Assembly (NCBI GenBank): GCA_037576195.1
Contig: CM075102.1
Span: 28,206,745 to 28,270,744, forward strand
DNA: 64,000 nt
Direction: 5' to 3'
Source: Phytoseiulus persimilis
Lineage: Eukaryota; Arthropoda; Arachnida; Mesostigmata; Phytoseiidae
In this document: one piece after another, positions 41,201 through 52,091 of the stretch
Position numbering within the stretch: the first letter of the stretch is position 1
Layout: every line of letters starts with the position of its first letter
Program-made: the position numbers and the translations under genes
The notes under the pieces: model-generated
Databases searched by the model: none
The model's input: only the letters and a program-made list of their open reading frames with translations
Told to the model about the DNA's origin: nothing

Positions 41201-44200
41201 CTCCGTTTCCGATTCAAATTGTGGCTGGGCTCACCTGAAAATACGTTTCCTGATCAGTGGCTCACGCTATCTGTAGCCCAGAGTCGAGATATCGCAGACA
41301 TCGACTCGATTCACAACGTCTTTATATTGAGCATGACCATGAACAAGCATGGGTGGGAGGACGGATAAATCAGTAAATAATGTCCCATCGCCAAGAGAAT
41401 CGAGAAGTTCTGCAAGCAAACGCTACCTTTCAGTTACTTATAGAACATAGTGAATTGGAGTGAGAAGATTGACCGGTGGGAGTCAAATGCTCAAGAAAGG
41501 TGACTGTGAGCTCGTTCATCGAGGTTCCATACATCTCGTCAACCATCGTTCCTCTTACGCGGAGGATAATCTAACAACCCTTCCAAGAGGAAGGGGTGTT
41601 TCGGCGTCGATGGTTGTATCGAGGTATTTCGAATTACGGCGTTGTTTTCCAGTAAAGCGGAGTCGGAGAGTGAAAATTAGCCGCTTTCGTCGTCGACTTT
41701 CCTAGTCTCACAGACTAGTAAAGCCTACAACAAGCCGGATCACTCTTCTCACTGTAGTTAAGCAGGCCTCGCCAATGAGAGAGTCAGTACGTTTTGACTC
41801 GGTGATGTTTGACTATCAGCTCAATTTACCGCAATCATCTCGAGAGATCGGTCGCATGGTGCCTTGAGGAATGGGACTTGCGAGAGGTTTTTTGGTGAGT
41901 GGAGTTGCAGTGAAAACACCTGGATGTAGGACGCTGTCTGGACTAGATTTCAATCCATGTTCCCTCAGCCCCTCTAATTACAGAAAGGACGATGCTTTCA
42001 GGCTCTTGTTATGCTGTCTCTCGTCGTGCTGTCTCTCAGAAACTCCACGCGTATCACGCTAGGTCAGTTTTGGAATCGAGATCTGGAGGGAAATTTCTCT
42101 GGTTGGAAAAATTTGAGGTTCAGGGTTAAGATCTTTGCGCGGATGGCTTTCAGATTCTGGCTCACCACTTTTCGGGGTGACCACTCCGATGTCCTATGAG
42201 AATTACTTGGCCGTTATCAGGAACAAGGGACTTCACTATGATTGATCCGTATAAAAAAATCTGCTTGACTTCAAGAAAGGACAGTTGAATAATACTCATA
42301 ACAATAGATTTCTGATCAGATTCGTGCGGAGGAACTCGAATAAATGATCGTGATATTCGACGCAGAGAATTTTCGATGTGCTTCATTCAGAGGGCCCCCT
42401 ATTCCCGAACGTTCAAGCATTCTAAAGGAGATGTGCTATCGGACTTCCGCTCTTCCAAGATACGAGAAGCATACTACCCAAATCGGTCGAATCATCATTC
42501 GGTGAGCAGGGGGAGAAATCGGCGCGGTTTTCCCCTCCAGAGAAGTCTTCCACGAGACAAATATGAGAGCTGCGTTCAGGCCTCACCGAAAGACGAAAAT
42601 TTTCGTGCTCAGCTGCTCCACCTGATCAACCTGAGAGATATTTCAGGGGTGTTAAAGTTCAGTACATAGTAAAACCGAGATAGACGGCTTCCCATGGAGA
42701 TGGTTCTCAAATGAGGACTTTCGGCGTCTCTTTGGGGTGCGTAAGCCCTCTTTGTCCGACGCAATGTTCCTCGAAATTTGGCGAATGCCGGTTCTTCGCC
42801 TTTGGCGAAAAGAAAGGATCTCTCGTATCTCTGAACTCGTATCGGATCGATCCCCGCTGCCATGGCTGGGATTTTGACCTCGAGGGCTCTCGGTTTGAGA
42901 AACAACCCTTTGTCCCGAGAGTGAGCTTCGGGTAGTTTTCGCCTTAGACGTAAAACTTTCACAGCTAGAGCTCGGTGTGGGGCCTCGAATATGCACTCAT
43001 TGCCGGCAATCATTGAAGCCTAGAAAATAAGGCATTATTCATGAATGACTCCATCAATACATTTTTATATGGGTGGGGGATCGACTAATGATGTCTCGCC
43101 GATAGCATCTGGAAAATGAATGCCGAAACCTCGAAGCTCTACTAACACCACATCAAGATTGGGGAAAAACAGAAGTCGTCGAACACTTCCGACATTGGCA
43201 CCCCAGGAATAACGCAGCCGTGGCCAGCCAGAGAGCTGTCCAGTGCCCAGTGTCCAGGGCCGAAGTATACGATAAGACCGGGGTGAAATGATCTTCAAAG
43301 TAGGATTAAAACGATGGGAGGTATCTTTTGGCCTCATTCGACACCCCTCGGCACTCTTGGCACCCCAGGGTGCCGCGGCAAACAGCTTGACGAGCCCTGG
43401 TTTGAAAAAACCACAACCAACTTTTGGTTGCTCCGTTAATGGTACAGTTATCCTCCCTTGACGCTTTCCCCGCGGCAAGCACGGGGGAACTCTGCGTCGA
43501 TGCCCCTGTGGGTTGCTCAGTGACATCACGGGTTGGTCAGAGGGTTTCAAAAAGAGGAGGGCCCACCATCGGAGTAGGGAGAGATGAGAAGAGAGACTCA
43601 GGCAGCTCTCCACTTTAGCAAGTTCTTGGCGACTGCTGATGACTCACTCGACTGAGAAAGATGCCAGTTCTGAGTACCAGCACCACTGGGAAGGAAGCAA
43701 TGAGCTCTCGCGGGAGAAGTGCTTGTTGTCTGGAGAATCGTTGATTATCCAAAACTCGAGTCTCCATGTGATTGAGAGCAATTGGGAATTCCGAAACACC
43801 CGTGCTCAGGGGTCACTCCGAAAACCTCGGGAGATTATCGATTGTTCTCGGACTGCGTCCCTATGAGGGTGACGATCTTCTGCTACTCGATTCTTTGATA
43901 GATATCGGAGCGCCAAGCAGAATTCTCCGGATCCGGAAGAAAATCCCCTACCAGGCCAGTCTTCATTCCAGGATGAGATACTTTTCTCAGCCTCAGTGCG
44001 ACGGTTGCTGTGGTTTTCCCCAAAGGTAAAGCACGAAGGTCAGATGTTTCTTTCCGCGTACGTTTGTTAAATTCTGTGCATATCTGGTTGAGAAACCAGG
44101 GTTGATCTGGGAATTTCTCGTATGCAGCGATTCATCACAGAATAAACGCCGCGGCGCTTTGCTCCCGCCGAGCCTTCAAGCGGCGACCAGAAGTATCCAC

Positions 44201-44630
44201 AGTACTCGAAAACAATTTGATTCGACTTTGATTGGGAGGCTGCGACTCCTGGAGCAATTCTGCGAACATCACTCTATGTCAGCATCTGCTATATCGGGCA
44301 GTCCATGCAAAATAAGCTCCTCGTTGAGAAGAGGGAACGGCCGAAGACCAGAGAAACGATCAGTGGAAATTCACGATTTCTGAAACCACAGAAAACGACC
44401 GAAAGCCTGGAATCGGATGGTTGGGTTCATGGCTATCGGCTGGGCGGTCTCTTCAAGAGAGTACTTGCTTTCCAAGTTTTCTTCACCTTATTGCTGTGTT
44501 CGCCAGCAGCGCGGTTGAAATGATTTTCGGAAAGGCGTGCGTCTTCAGGAACTCACCAGACTCTGGGAAGCTCCCGACCATTGGATTTCACCGCGAGTCA
44601 GAGTGCGTCGTGCTTGGCAGAGGAGGGACA

Positions 44631-44668
44631 TCTGTGGAGGGATTCCGGGATCGGAATCCCTCCACAGA
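44631..44668. repeat. Perfect 17-bp inverted repeat with 4-base loop
   Basis: TCTGTGGAGGGATTCCG (44,631-44,647), loop GGAT, then the exact complement CGGAATCCCTCCACAGA (44,652-44,668). It is followed by a partial echo of GGATTCCGG at 44,672-44,684. It lies about 280 bases upstream of the TATA box of gene A. It could be a foldback element end, a structured transcript or a protein site. Confidence 0.7.
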
Positions 44669-44951
44669 TTGGCTCCGGAATCCCGGGGACATTATTCCGA
44701 CTCGAGAAATAAGGTCTAGCCCGGGTTCGCTCTCGGAGGTTCGAGACTGGATTCGAGTGGCGGAGCACTCGGATTCGGAAATGCCGGACTCCCAGGAATC
44801 GTACCCGTGTAGTCACATTTCCTGTTTGATAGATGTTTTCGCGAATAGTCACTCAACTCTCTGACGTTTCGGAGAGAAGTCTTCAGTCCTTTTGGTATTT
44901 CCTTAAAGTGGCCGACGAACGTCGATTCGGAAAGGGAAGCAATGCTGGCAC

Positions 44952-44960
44952 TATATAAAG
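44952..44960 (+). promoter_or_regulatory. TATA box of gene A
   Basis: TATATAAAG is a consensus TATA box 48 bases before the ATG at 45,000. Initiation about 30 bases downstream (near TCACCG) would leave a very short leader. Confidence 0.7.
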
Positions 44961-44999
44961 ATGTTTGACGCGCATCACCGACACCACTGAAGGCACGAA

Positions 45000-46382
45000 A
45001 TGAAAACGCCGCTCGTGGTAAGGAATTTTTGCTGTTGTTTCCAAGTCGGTTCCAGTGAGGATTTCTCAGTGCAAGCTCGAGTCCCAGGCTTGGCAACCAT
45101 CCCTGTGTGCTCTGGATACAACTAAGAAAGTGGAGACACTCTGGCTGAACGGCATGAAATGAGGGCAGCGAGCGATGTTGTCAAGGAGCGTTCTCGAGTG
45201 GCTCGTGTTGATGTATATCGATCCCAAGCGACAGAGTGGTCTCTTCCGAGGCTGACCTTGAGCGAGATCTTGTCACGGGGTAGAAACGAAGCCATCTATC
45301 TCGCGATATCGTATCGGGAGTGGGTCAATCTTGTTTATTTTCGCGCTTGCTTATCATGATGCTTGGAATGTTTCATCAGCTCGACTTGCTTCTCCTGGCG
45401 CTCTGCTGGACCTCATCGTCTTCGGAGGATAAGATCGTCGCTCCCGAGATCGCCGTCGGTGAGGAAACAGTTAATGGAACAGACATCGAGTCAATTGAGG
45501 GTGGGAACGGAACAGCGAACGGTACAGAAGAGCGCGGAATCTTGCGCGGATTGCTCAAAGGGCTGGGAGGAGGCCATGGGTATGTTTCGAAGAGTACGTT
45601 AAGGCTAGCGTATGAAGCGGATATCATGAACTAGAGGAATTTCCTGACGGATGATATCTTAAGGTACCACGGGGGAGGTGGAGCGATCAGTCTGAATCTA
45701 GGGATTTCTGCCACCGGGTACAAGGAGGCTGGGTGAGTCAGGCGGCTTAAGCCTCTCATGGTTCGTGCATTCTTCTGAAGAAACAAGAGGTTAATCTTCA
45801 CGATTTCCTGCAGATACGGCCACGGCGGATACGGTGGCCATGGTGGACACAGAGGCCATGGCGGATATGGAGGCCATGGTAAGCGACATACGTGGTCGGA
45901 AGACTCTCCTTGACTCTCAAGGACGTCTAGTCATAGTTTACGTAGCTCGCTCCCCCGAGAACTCCACTGGAATCCAGTGTTAGCCGTCCGGAATCAATGC
46001 CCTACGTTTGTTCATTTAAGGCGGAGGATACGGTGGCGGTTACGGGAAAGGATACGGAGGCCATGGCGGCGGCTACGGCGGAGGCTATGGTGGCGGCTAC
46101 GGCGGAGGCTATGGTGGCGGCTACGGCGGAGGTTACGGGGGTGGACACAGCTCCGGCGGCTACTCTCAAGGCAACTATGGTGGAGGCGGCGGATACCAAC
46201 ATTCTGGAGGGCAGAACTATCAGAAACAATTCGGAACGAGGGAGACCTATGGTACGAGAGAAACCTACGGGTCGATATCCGGCTCGTCTCACAATCAAGG
46301 CTCGGGGCATAATGCCTATGGAGGAAATTACGAACAGGGCGGCTATAGTCAAGGAGGTTATAAAGGTGGGCACGGATGGTGA
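45000..46382 (+). CDS. Secreted Gly/Tyr-rich protein, gene A (five exons, 237 aa)
   Basis: Exons are 45,000-45,017, 45,380-45,579, 45,664-45,732, 45,814-45,878 and 46,021-46,382; all junctions are GT-AG with matching phases. The micro-exon gives MKTPLV and exon 2 continues LDLLLLALCWTSSSS, which together make a textbook signal peptide. I prefer this start to the in-frame Met codons just before exon 2 because of the TATA box and because paralogues share the layout. A pro-region with sequons (NGT three times) ends in EERGILRGLLKG. Exon 3 (69 nt) encodes GGGGAISLNLGISATGYKEA, shared with gene B. The mature part is Gly/Tyr/His repeats (GGYGGHGG, then GGGYGGGYGG), followed by FGTRETYGTRETYG and SHNQGSGHNAYGG. 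Function unknown; a structural or adhesive secretion is inference. Confidence 0.8.
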
Positions 46383-46441
46383 TGTTCTGTGTGGGCATGT
46401 AAACATTGTACACTTGAAGAAGATAGCGGAACGAACATCTC

Positions 46442-46447
46442 AATAAA
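46442..46447 (+). terminator. Poly(A) signal of gene A
   Basis: AATAAA 60 bases after the stop of gene A, in CTCAATAAAAAAGAC. Confidence 0.7.
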
Positions 46448-46671
46448 AAAGACTGTCCGGCGGAACGATACGTTTTGATTCGAATGTAGTCGAATGGGGT
46501 TAGATCAAAGCTCAACCTTCACTCGATTTGTTGATAGCGACTCCATTCAATTTCCATTTCGTTGGGGATTCCAGACCTAGACTCGCGAAGATCTCGGGAT
46601 ATCCAATCATGGGTCGAGTTTAAGGTCTTGTCGAGTTGAAGAACGGAGAGGGGATCGATGGGGGAGAGTGT

Positions 46672-46680
46672 GGAATAAAA
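46672..46680 (+). promoter_or_regulatory. Possible TATA-like element of gene B
   Basis: GGAATAAAA lies about 40 bases before the ATG of gene B, at the spacing seen for the TATA boxes of genes A and C. The match is weaker. Confidence 0.35.
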
Positions 46681-46715
46681 CTTTCTTCGTTGGGCCTTTC
46701 TGCCTGGATGCCAAG

Positions 46716-47612
46716 ATGAGGGCGTTTCGGGTAGGTTAAGCGATTGGAAACATAATCGATGTTCGCCTTTTTCATCGAACCGTATTCTGAATTTCCGATT
46801 GCTTCCCGAAATCCTTCAAGGTTTGTTTTGTTGCTCTGGCGCTCGTTTGTTGCGAGGTGAAGCCTCAGGAGAGAGCATCCGTGAACCAAGGGGACGTGAC
46901 AGCGGCTGACAGTGCATCAACACCCAATCATGGATCTCAAGACACAGAACACGGAACTGGAGAGAGAGGTATACTGCTGGATTTGCTTCGAAGAGGCTCT
47001 GGGTGAGTATGGATTTCGAATCTGAATCTTTCATTCAAACTTGAGGCAAAACTTCGCCAAAATGCTGCCTCCGTATACCGCGACTTCGAGCGCAACCACT
47101 GCAGCGAGGCATCATTTTCGCAGATACAAAGCAGCGGGAGGCGGCATAAATTTCAATTTAGGTGTATCAGCTGGAGCCTACAAGGAAGCCGGGTGAGCTG
47201 GAAGTCAGTGTTGTCTCGTTTCGGTGGACAATAGTATGGCAGTTCTCACAGTTAATGAAATTTTCGCCGCTCTCTATTTCCAGGCATGACGCGAACCACG
47301 GTAAGAACGAGAAAGTTCAGAGCTTCGTCTCACAACATTCTCCGACTTCGAGCACGGCATTCTGGTAGTCTTACGTGTTCAGGTTTTTTGAAATCAGGCG
47401 GATATGGCGATGGTGGGGGCTATGGTGGAGGATGCGGAGGCGACCACGGCAGAGGTTATGGTGGAGGCTATGGAGAAGGTCACGGCGGGGGTTTCCGTGG
47501 TGGATATGGAGGGGGTTATGGCGGAGGACACGCCGAAAGTTATGGTGGAGATCACGGCAAGTATTTTCCAACTTTTCGTATTGATCACTCGTGCCTTTTT
47601 GCCGCGTCTTGA
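46716..47612 (+). CDS. Secreted Gly-rich protein, gene B (five exons, about 165 aa), paralogue of A
   Basis: Exons are 46,716-46,730, 46,821-47,002, 47,124-47,192, 47,284-47,300 and 47,398-47,612. The first encodes MRAFR and joins in phase to VCFVALALVCCEVKPQE, a clean signal peptide. The pro-region ends HGTGERGILLDLLRRGS, matching gene A at the E-R-G-I-L boundary. Exon 3 is again 69 nt in the same phases and encodes AAGGGINFNLGVSAGAYKEA. Exon 4 is a 17-nt micro-exon. The last exon carries Gly/Tyr/His repeats (GGYGEGHGGGFRGGYGGGYG). Two endings are possible: read-through to the TGA at 47,610-47,612 (ending HSCLFAAS), or use of a GC donor (CACG/GCAAGT at 47,556) joining an acceptor at 47,641 and ending GNQG at 47,655. 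Gene B lacks the F-G-x-K-E module. Function unknown. Confidence 0.7.
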
Positions 47613-47752
47613 ATTCCCGTGGTGAATGACGGAGATTTCAGGTAATCAAGGTTGACGCTGCGCTACAGACTCGATTCGAGGGAATGTCGATAGCCCGACT
47701 GGAGCCGATAAGTTACAAAGAGAAAAAGGTCATGAATATTGAAATGTCTTGA

Positions 47753-47758
47753 AATAAA
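47753..47758 (+). terminator. Poly(A) signal of gene B
   Basis: AATAAA about 100-140 bases after either possible stop of gene B, in TTGAAATAAAGTCG. Confidence 0.65.
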
Positions 47759-49445
47759 GTCGATTCCTCTGATGACACTGTCTTTTCACTGTGCGGGCTC
47801 GGGCTCATAATACTGGCGCCAGGCTCGCTCGGGCTTATTTTCTCCGCTATCCACTCCGATCTCTCGAAAGAAACCAGTGGCGTCAGAAGATGCACCGATA
47901 TGCTGCGGTCCGAAGCGTCTAAAGTGCATGTGGCGATGCACGACTGGCCAAGACGGCACCGATCATCCCACCGAGTCTGAGGAAAGAGAGTTCGTGGAAC
48001 CGTGTACTCAACAGATCGCTGTCAGTAGATTCGGTCTGGGACTACTCGACGTTTCTTGCTCGAGGAAGTCTTCACAATTTCTCAGTTTCGACCCCGGCAT
48101 TCTTATCTGGAGTTTCTGCTCAGATGCGGAATCCAAACCGAATGTTCTCCGGCCTAGAAGCCTTGTGCGAGGAACTTATACTCGACCCGGAAGCTACCCG
48201 GATTCAGGCTGAACTTTGAAGGATCCATTTCCGTCCGGAAAAACACTGTGCGCGAAGGTCAGGAAACCCGTGTAACTGATAAGCCTTACACCGCCAACTT
48301 CCTCAGCTGTTCGGGACGTCCGGTATCGGGCCCAGGAGCGTAACCTTTCAGATTATGCTTCCCCCGACGTTCACTCGGGGTCGATTACGCGAGATTTTCG
48401 ACGACGCGAGATTTTACGCTTACGGTTGGAGTAAGCGCATCGGACGAGCGCCAATATCCTGCCCCCTCCGATTCCAGCTGTGAGCGGGTCAGAAACACGA
48501 CCAATCGTGGAGCCGCCAGAATCTCAGTTCGTGGAGCAGCGGGCAGTTCCAGAAGATGTCCAAGAAGAACGTATCCCGATTCCATGGAAAGTATCGTTCC
48601 TGTACCGCGTTGCCAAGCCTCTACTGCCTTCTCATCGAAGGTGGCACTGACCGCATCGGGTGGATGCATTTTCAGAGCGTCCGCGAGGAGTTCCCTCCAG
48701 ACGTTGTCCTACGACGAAAGTCAGACAGAGTTGGGCGCTACAATCGAACGATGGGGAAGGCATATCTTTCATTCGGCTGGCATCGATGAAGTCACAGCAG
48801 TGGAGGCGTTCTGCCGAGTCGGGGAATCCCTCATCATTGTCCTAACGAGAGTTTTCTGGACCGTGGCATTTTCAAGTCAAATAAATGAAACGAATCTCCA
48901 ACTGAATGATAATTATCGTCACCACGAACGAAAGATAGGTGAGAACACTACAAATATCGAGCCAAAAGCTATCTCTTTTTGTATTTTCCGAAACCTCTCC
49001 ATGAATCACCACCCGATTCGCTGCGTATCTGGGGTTCTCCAGAAAACAGAAGCTCAGGGTCAAGAGAGGCGTGCGAATTTTCTGCGGTCGTTTCCGAATA
49101 TGGCGTAAGGGATTGCCCCGAAGTCCGATCATCGAACCAGAAAGATGCGCGGGAATGGGAGCGGAAATCGAACATCCCACCTAAAGTGGAAAAATTGATG
49201 CAATGTCAGTGATGTTTTCCGAACTGTGACAGCAATCTTTCGCAGGTCGGGTTGCATCCCAGGATTCTCGGCATCAATCGTCACCGAGAGTCAGACTGTC
49301 GACCATGCAGTGTCATGTTTCTGTGTTGTCCACTCGACGAGCAGGAGAAGATGCTGCGTTCCGTATTCGAAACTCCTCCTTTCCAACGAGGCTGAGGGAG
49401 GTTCCAACTTTTCGGCAGTCCGGCAGCAGCCTGCGTGGACATTGG
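47759..49445. other. No gene recognised between genes B and C
   Basis: About 1.7 kb. A 94-codon minus-strand frame (48,385-48,669) and a 174-codon plus frame (48,584-49,108) overlap each other and match no family. Neither has supporting splice or signal features. Confidence 0.4.
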
Positions 49446-49453
49446 TGACGTCA
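49446..49453 (+). promoter_or_regulatory. CRE-like palindrome upstream of gene C
   Basis: TGACGTCA, a perfect CRE palindrome, lies 47 bases before the TATA-like box of gene C, with a half site (ACGTCA) shortly after. This is a typical distance for a proximal CREB/ATF-type site. The match is to a short consensus, so function is inference. Confidence 0.4.
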
Positions 49454-49499
49454 AGAAACGTCAAGATGGCGAGGGTTTCTCAACCAAAAAGCAGAAGGG

Positions 49500-49505
49500 T
49501 ATAAG
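49500..49505 (+). promoter_or_regulatory. TATA-like box of gene C
   Basis: TATAAG in GGGTATAAGAAGAG, 42 bases before the ATG at 49,542, matching the compact promoter layout of genes A and E. Confidence 0.55.
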
Positions 49506-49541
49506 AAGAGAGAATGTTTTGAGACCGGCACAACAGTCAAA

Positions 49542-51283
49542 ATGAACAAGGTAGGAAACGAGCGAATGTTTTGAAAACGGCTGCGCTAGCAACTCGAACT
49601 TTGGATATCATGAACTTCCATTCCTGAATGATAAATTTAGAAAGTTAAATCATGGTTCTCGGTGTGCTACAGATCGTGCTTCTCGCCCTGGTCGCTTCGG
49701 CTGCGCTTGCTGCTCCGATTGAAGAGAGCAGCGAGTCAACGACCACGGAGCTTCCCAAAGACAAAGATGGCAACAAAACCGATGTAGAGCAGCGAGGAAT
49801 ATTCCCGGGAGGCTTCGGAGGAGGATTCGGCGGAGGTTTCCCCACCTACGATCAATTCGCTTCTCAGCATTTCAACCAAGGCCAACAGGCTGTAAGTGCA
49901 CTCGAATTATTCTGGTTCCGACTCTCAACGAGAACGGACAAGTTCCTAAAGCGAACACCGTCCATTAGTCTGCAGGTCAGCAGGGTCAGGGTGCTTACAA
50001 ATACGACCACGGAGCAACGGGTGCCAAAGAGTTCGGAAACAAAGAATCATTCGGCAACAAGGAAAGCTTCGGTTTCTCGAACTCCAACTCTTACAACCAG
50101 GGATCAGGCTTCAATAACCAGGCCGGTGGATTCAAGCAAGGCCAGCAGGCCGGAGCCTACCAAGTCGGTCAGCAAGGTTACGGCGGAGGCTACGGTTTGG
50201 GCGGCGCCGCCGCGCATTCAGGCGGATACGGATACGGCGGCTACGGTGGTGCAGGTGTGCCGATCGGAGGCGGCTACGGTGGTGCCTACGGTAACTCCGG
50301 CTTCAACCAAGGCGGTCATGCCGCCGGTCAATTCGCCGGCCAAGGCGCCTACAACTACAACCAGGGCCATTCATCCAACACTGGTTTCGGAAACAAGGAA
50401 TCTTGGGGTAATAAGGAAGCTTTCGGCAAAGAAGCTTCTGCCTCTCACGCCGTCGGAGCCGGGCAGCAGAGTCACGCGTCTGGATTCAACAACGCCAACC
50501 ATGCCTCGGGAAGCACTGTTGCTAGCAACTCAGCCGGTGTTGCCCCTGTCACCGGAATTATCGGTGGGGGCGTGGGTCCCGTCGTTCCTCCAGTTGGTGG
50601 AGCTGTTGTGCCCATTGGTGGAGTCGGTGGGCCCATTGGAGGAGTCGGTGGGCCCATTGGAGGAGTCGGTGGGCCTGTTGGTGGAGTCCTGCCTCCGGTC
50701 GGAGGAGGTGTTGTCGCTCCCGTAGGTGGTATCGGCGCTGTAGGCGGCGGTATCGGCGCTGCCGGCGCTGGAGCGTCCTACGTTGAAGGTGGATCTATCA
50801 GTGGCGGAGCCGTCGGCGGGGGCGTTGCACCGATTGGGGGTGTGGTAGGTGGAGGCGTCCCAATCGCTCCTGTCGTCGCTGGAGGAGTCGCTCCCGTCGG
50901 ACTCGTTGGTGGATCATCCTATAAAGAAGGGTAATTCATCTCGAATTTCAATGACAATGTGAACCATGAGTGCAAACAGAGATATCCGAGATATCGACTG
51001 ATGGAATCAACTCCTAAAGGGGTCTGATTGTCTTTCCAGATTCGCTCAAGGACAACAGGCCTCAGGAGCTGCTCAGGGAGAATCAGCCTACGGATACAAC
51101 CAGGGAGGGTCAGCCACCAAGACTTTCGGCAACAAAGAATCCTTCGGAACAAAAGAATCTTTTGGATCCGAGAGTAACGCAGGACACGCTGTAGGAAGCG
51201 GCGCACAATCATCCGCGTCTCAAGGATCGCAGTTATCGTTCGCTCAAGGGGAGAAACAGGGATCCGTCGGTGTTGTCGGTTAG
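49542..51283 (+). CDS. Secreted Gly-rich protein, gene C (four exons, about 473 aa), three copies of the F-G-x-K-E module
   Basis: Exons are 49,542-49,550, 49,673-49,891, 49,981-50,930 and 51,040-51,283; phases agree. The micro-exon gives MNK, followed by IVLLALVASAALAAPIEES, a strong signal peptide. The pro-region with sequon NKT ends DVEQRGIFPGGFGGG. Exon 3 uses the acceptor at 49,980, because only that frame continues the family sequence (QGQGAYKYDHGATGAKEFGN); the nearby upstream AG shifts frame. The module occurs as FGNKESFGNKESFG, FGNKESWGNKEAFGKE with AVGAGQQSHASG, and FGNKESFGTKESFGSES with AVGSGAQSSASQG. Between them is a GGYGYGGYGG region and a hydrophobic Gly/Val/Pro region with VGGPIGG repeats. 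It has no cysteine. Function unknown. Confidence 0.85.
50605..50690 (+). repeat. 21-bp coding tandem repeat (VGGPIGG) in gene C
   Basis: Units of GGAGTCGGTGGGCCCATTG repeat about four times, encoding VGGPIGG, with a degenerate last unit VGGPVGG. The period is a multiple of 3, so unit number can change without a frameshift. Confidence 0.8.
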
Positions 51284-51404
51284 AGCGTCAGTCGCTCCTT
51301 TAGTCTGTGATCAAACAGTTGTACATACGAGCCAGTAACGACAGGTGTGAATTTGCGATTTCATGGAACCGGTCTGTGAATGAGCGTTAGGATTATGCAT
51401 GTCC

Positions 51405-51410
51405 AATAAA
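51405..51410 (+). terminator. Poly(A) signal of gene C
   Basis: AATAAA about 120 bases after the stop of gene C, in GTCCAATAAAGCGG. Confidence 0.7.
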
Positions 51411-52091
51411 GCGGAGAGTTCATAACTTGAAGTTCGTTCGTCTCCCGCTCCGTCCACTCGGGATGTTCCACTAATTTACCGTCCTGAGCGACTCCCCGCG
51501 GATCCATTCTACGTTTGGTCTGAGGAGCTCTGTGGTGAGCAGTATGAGGGAGCTTCATATGTCGTTGGGTGGAGCCCTGTCCGTCTCGGTCACGAAGAAG
51601 TCAAAAAGGGATGCGAGGAAGTACCCGTACTTCGAGGGAGGTTTTGGTTGTGAAAGATACCTTTACCAACGTCGGGAATGTACAGGAGCTTGCTACGCCG
51701 CAGCAGGTCCAAGAAACAGATTGAACATCCGTCGATGACTCGAACTCGTACTGTGCGTACTTCAGAGAAGTTCTCGTGCGCGTTTAAGGAAGCGGGAGCT
51801 GGACTCATGTTCTGCATCATCTTTCCCCACGAATTACGGTATCCCCACAGCAGATATATGAATCGCTTTCCGATGGATCCACTCACTCGACTTCTATTGC
51901 TTTGTTTGAATCTTGATGATTTTATCAGCGAGATCTGGTCGCTGGTCAAGCTTCTGTAGAACAACCACTACCTCAAGAAAACAGACCTTGAGGTGGAATG
52001 ATAATCTTGCCAGGGAAGAGTACGATTCCGGAGAGAACATTGCTCGAGGAGTTAACGAGAAACTCATTGACCTTTGACAAAAGAAGAAAGC
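51411..52091. other. No gene recognised between genes C and D
   Basis: About 0.7 kb with short frames on both strands only. It should contain the promoter of gene D, but no clear TATA box is visible. Confidence 0.45.

Larger units (their letters stand above)
37801..44951. other. Gene-poor stretch of about 7 kb
   Basis: Frames of up to 182 codons (43,065-43,613 minus) occur, none with a recognised domain, signal peptide or consistent splice structure. Contains a short CTGTAT-type simple repeat (38,181-38,234) and a perfect hairpin (44,631-44,668). Decayed transposon sequence is probable but unproven. Confidence 0.4.

Noticed and set aside
43065-43613. 182-codon minus-strand open frame
   Set aside because: No domain, signal peptide or splice context; composition looks like chance in balanced-GC DNA.
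48385-48669. 94-codon minus-strand frame with protein-like composition
   Set aside because: No recognisable family and no partner exons; overlaps other frames.
49652-50725. 357-codon plus frame running through the first part of gene C
   Set aside because: It crosses an intron and then reads exon 3 in the wrong frame (Thr/Arg-rich); splicing restores the Gly-rich frame.
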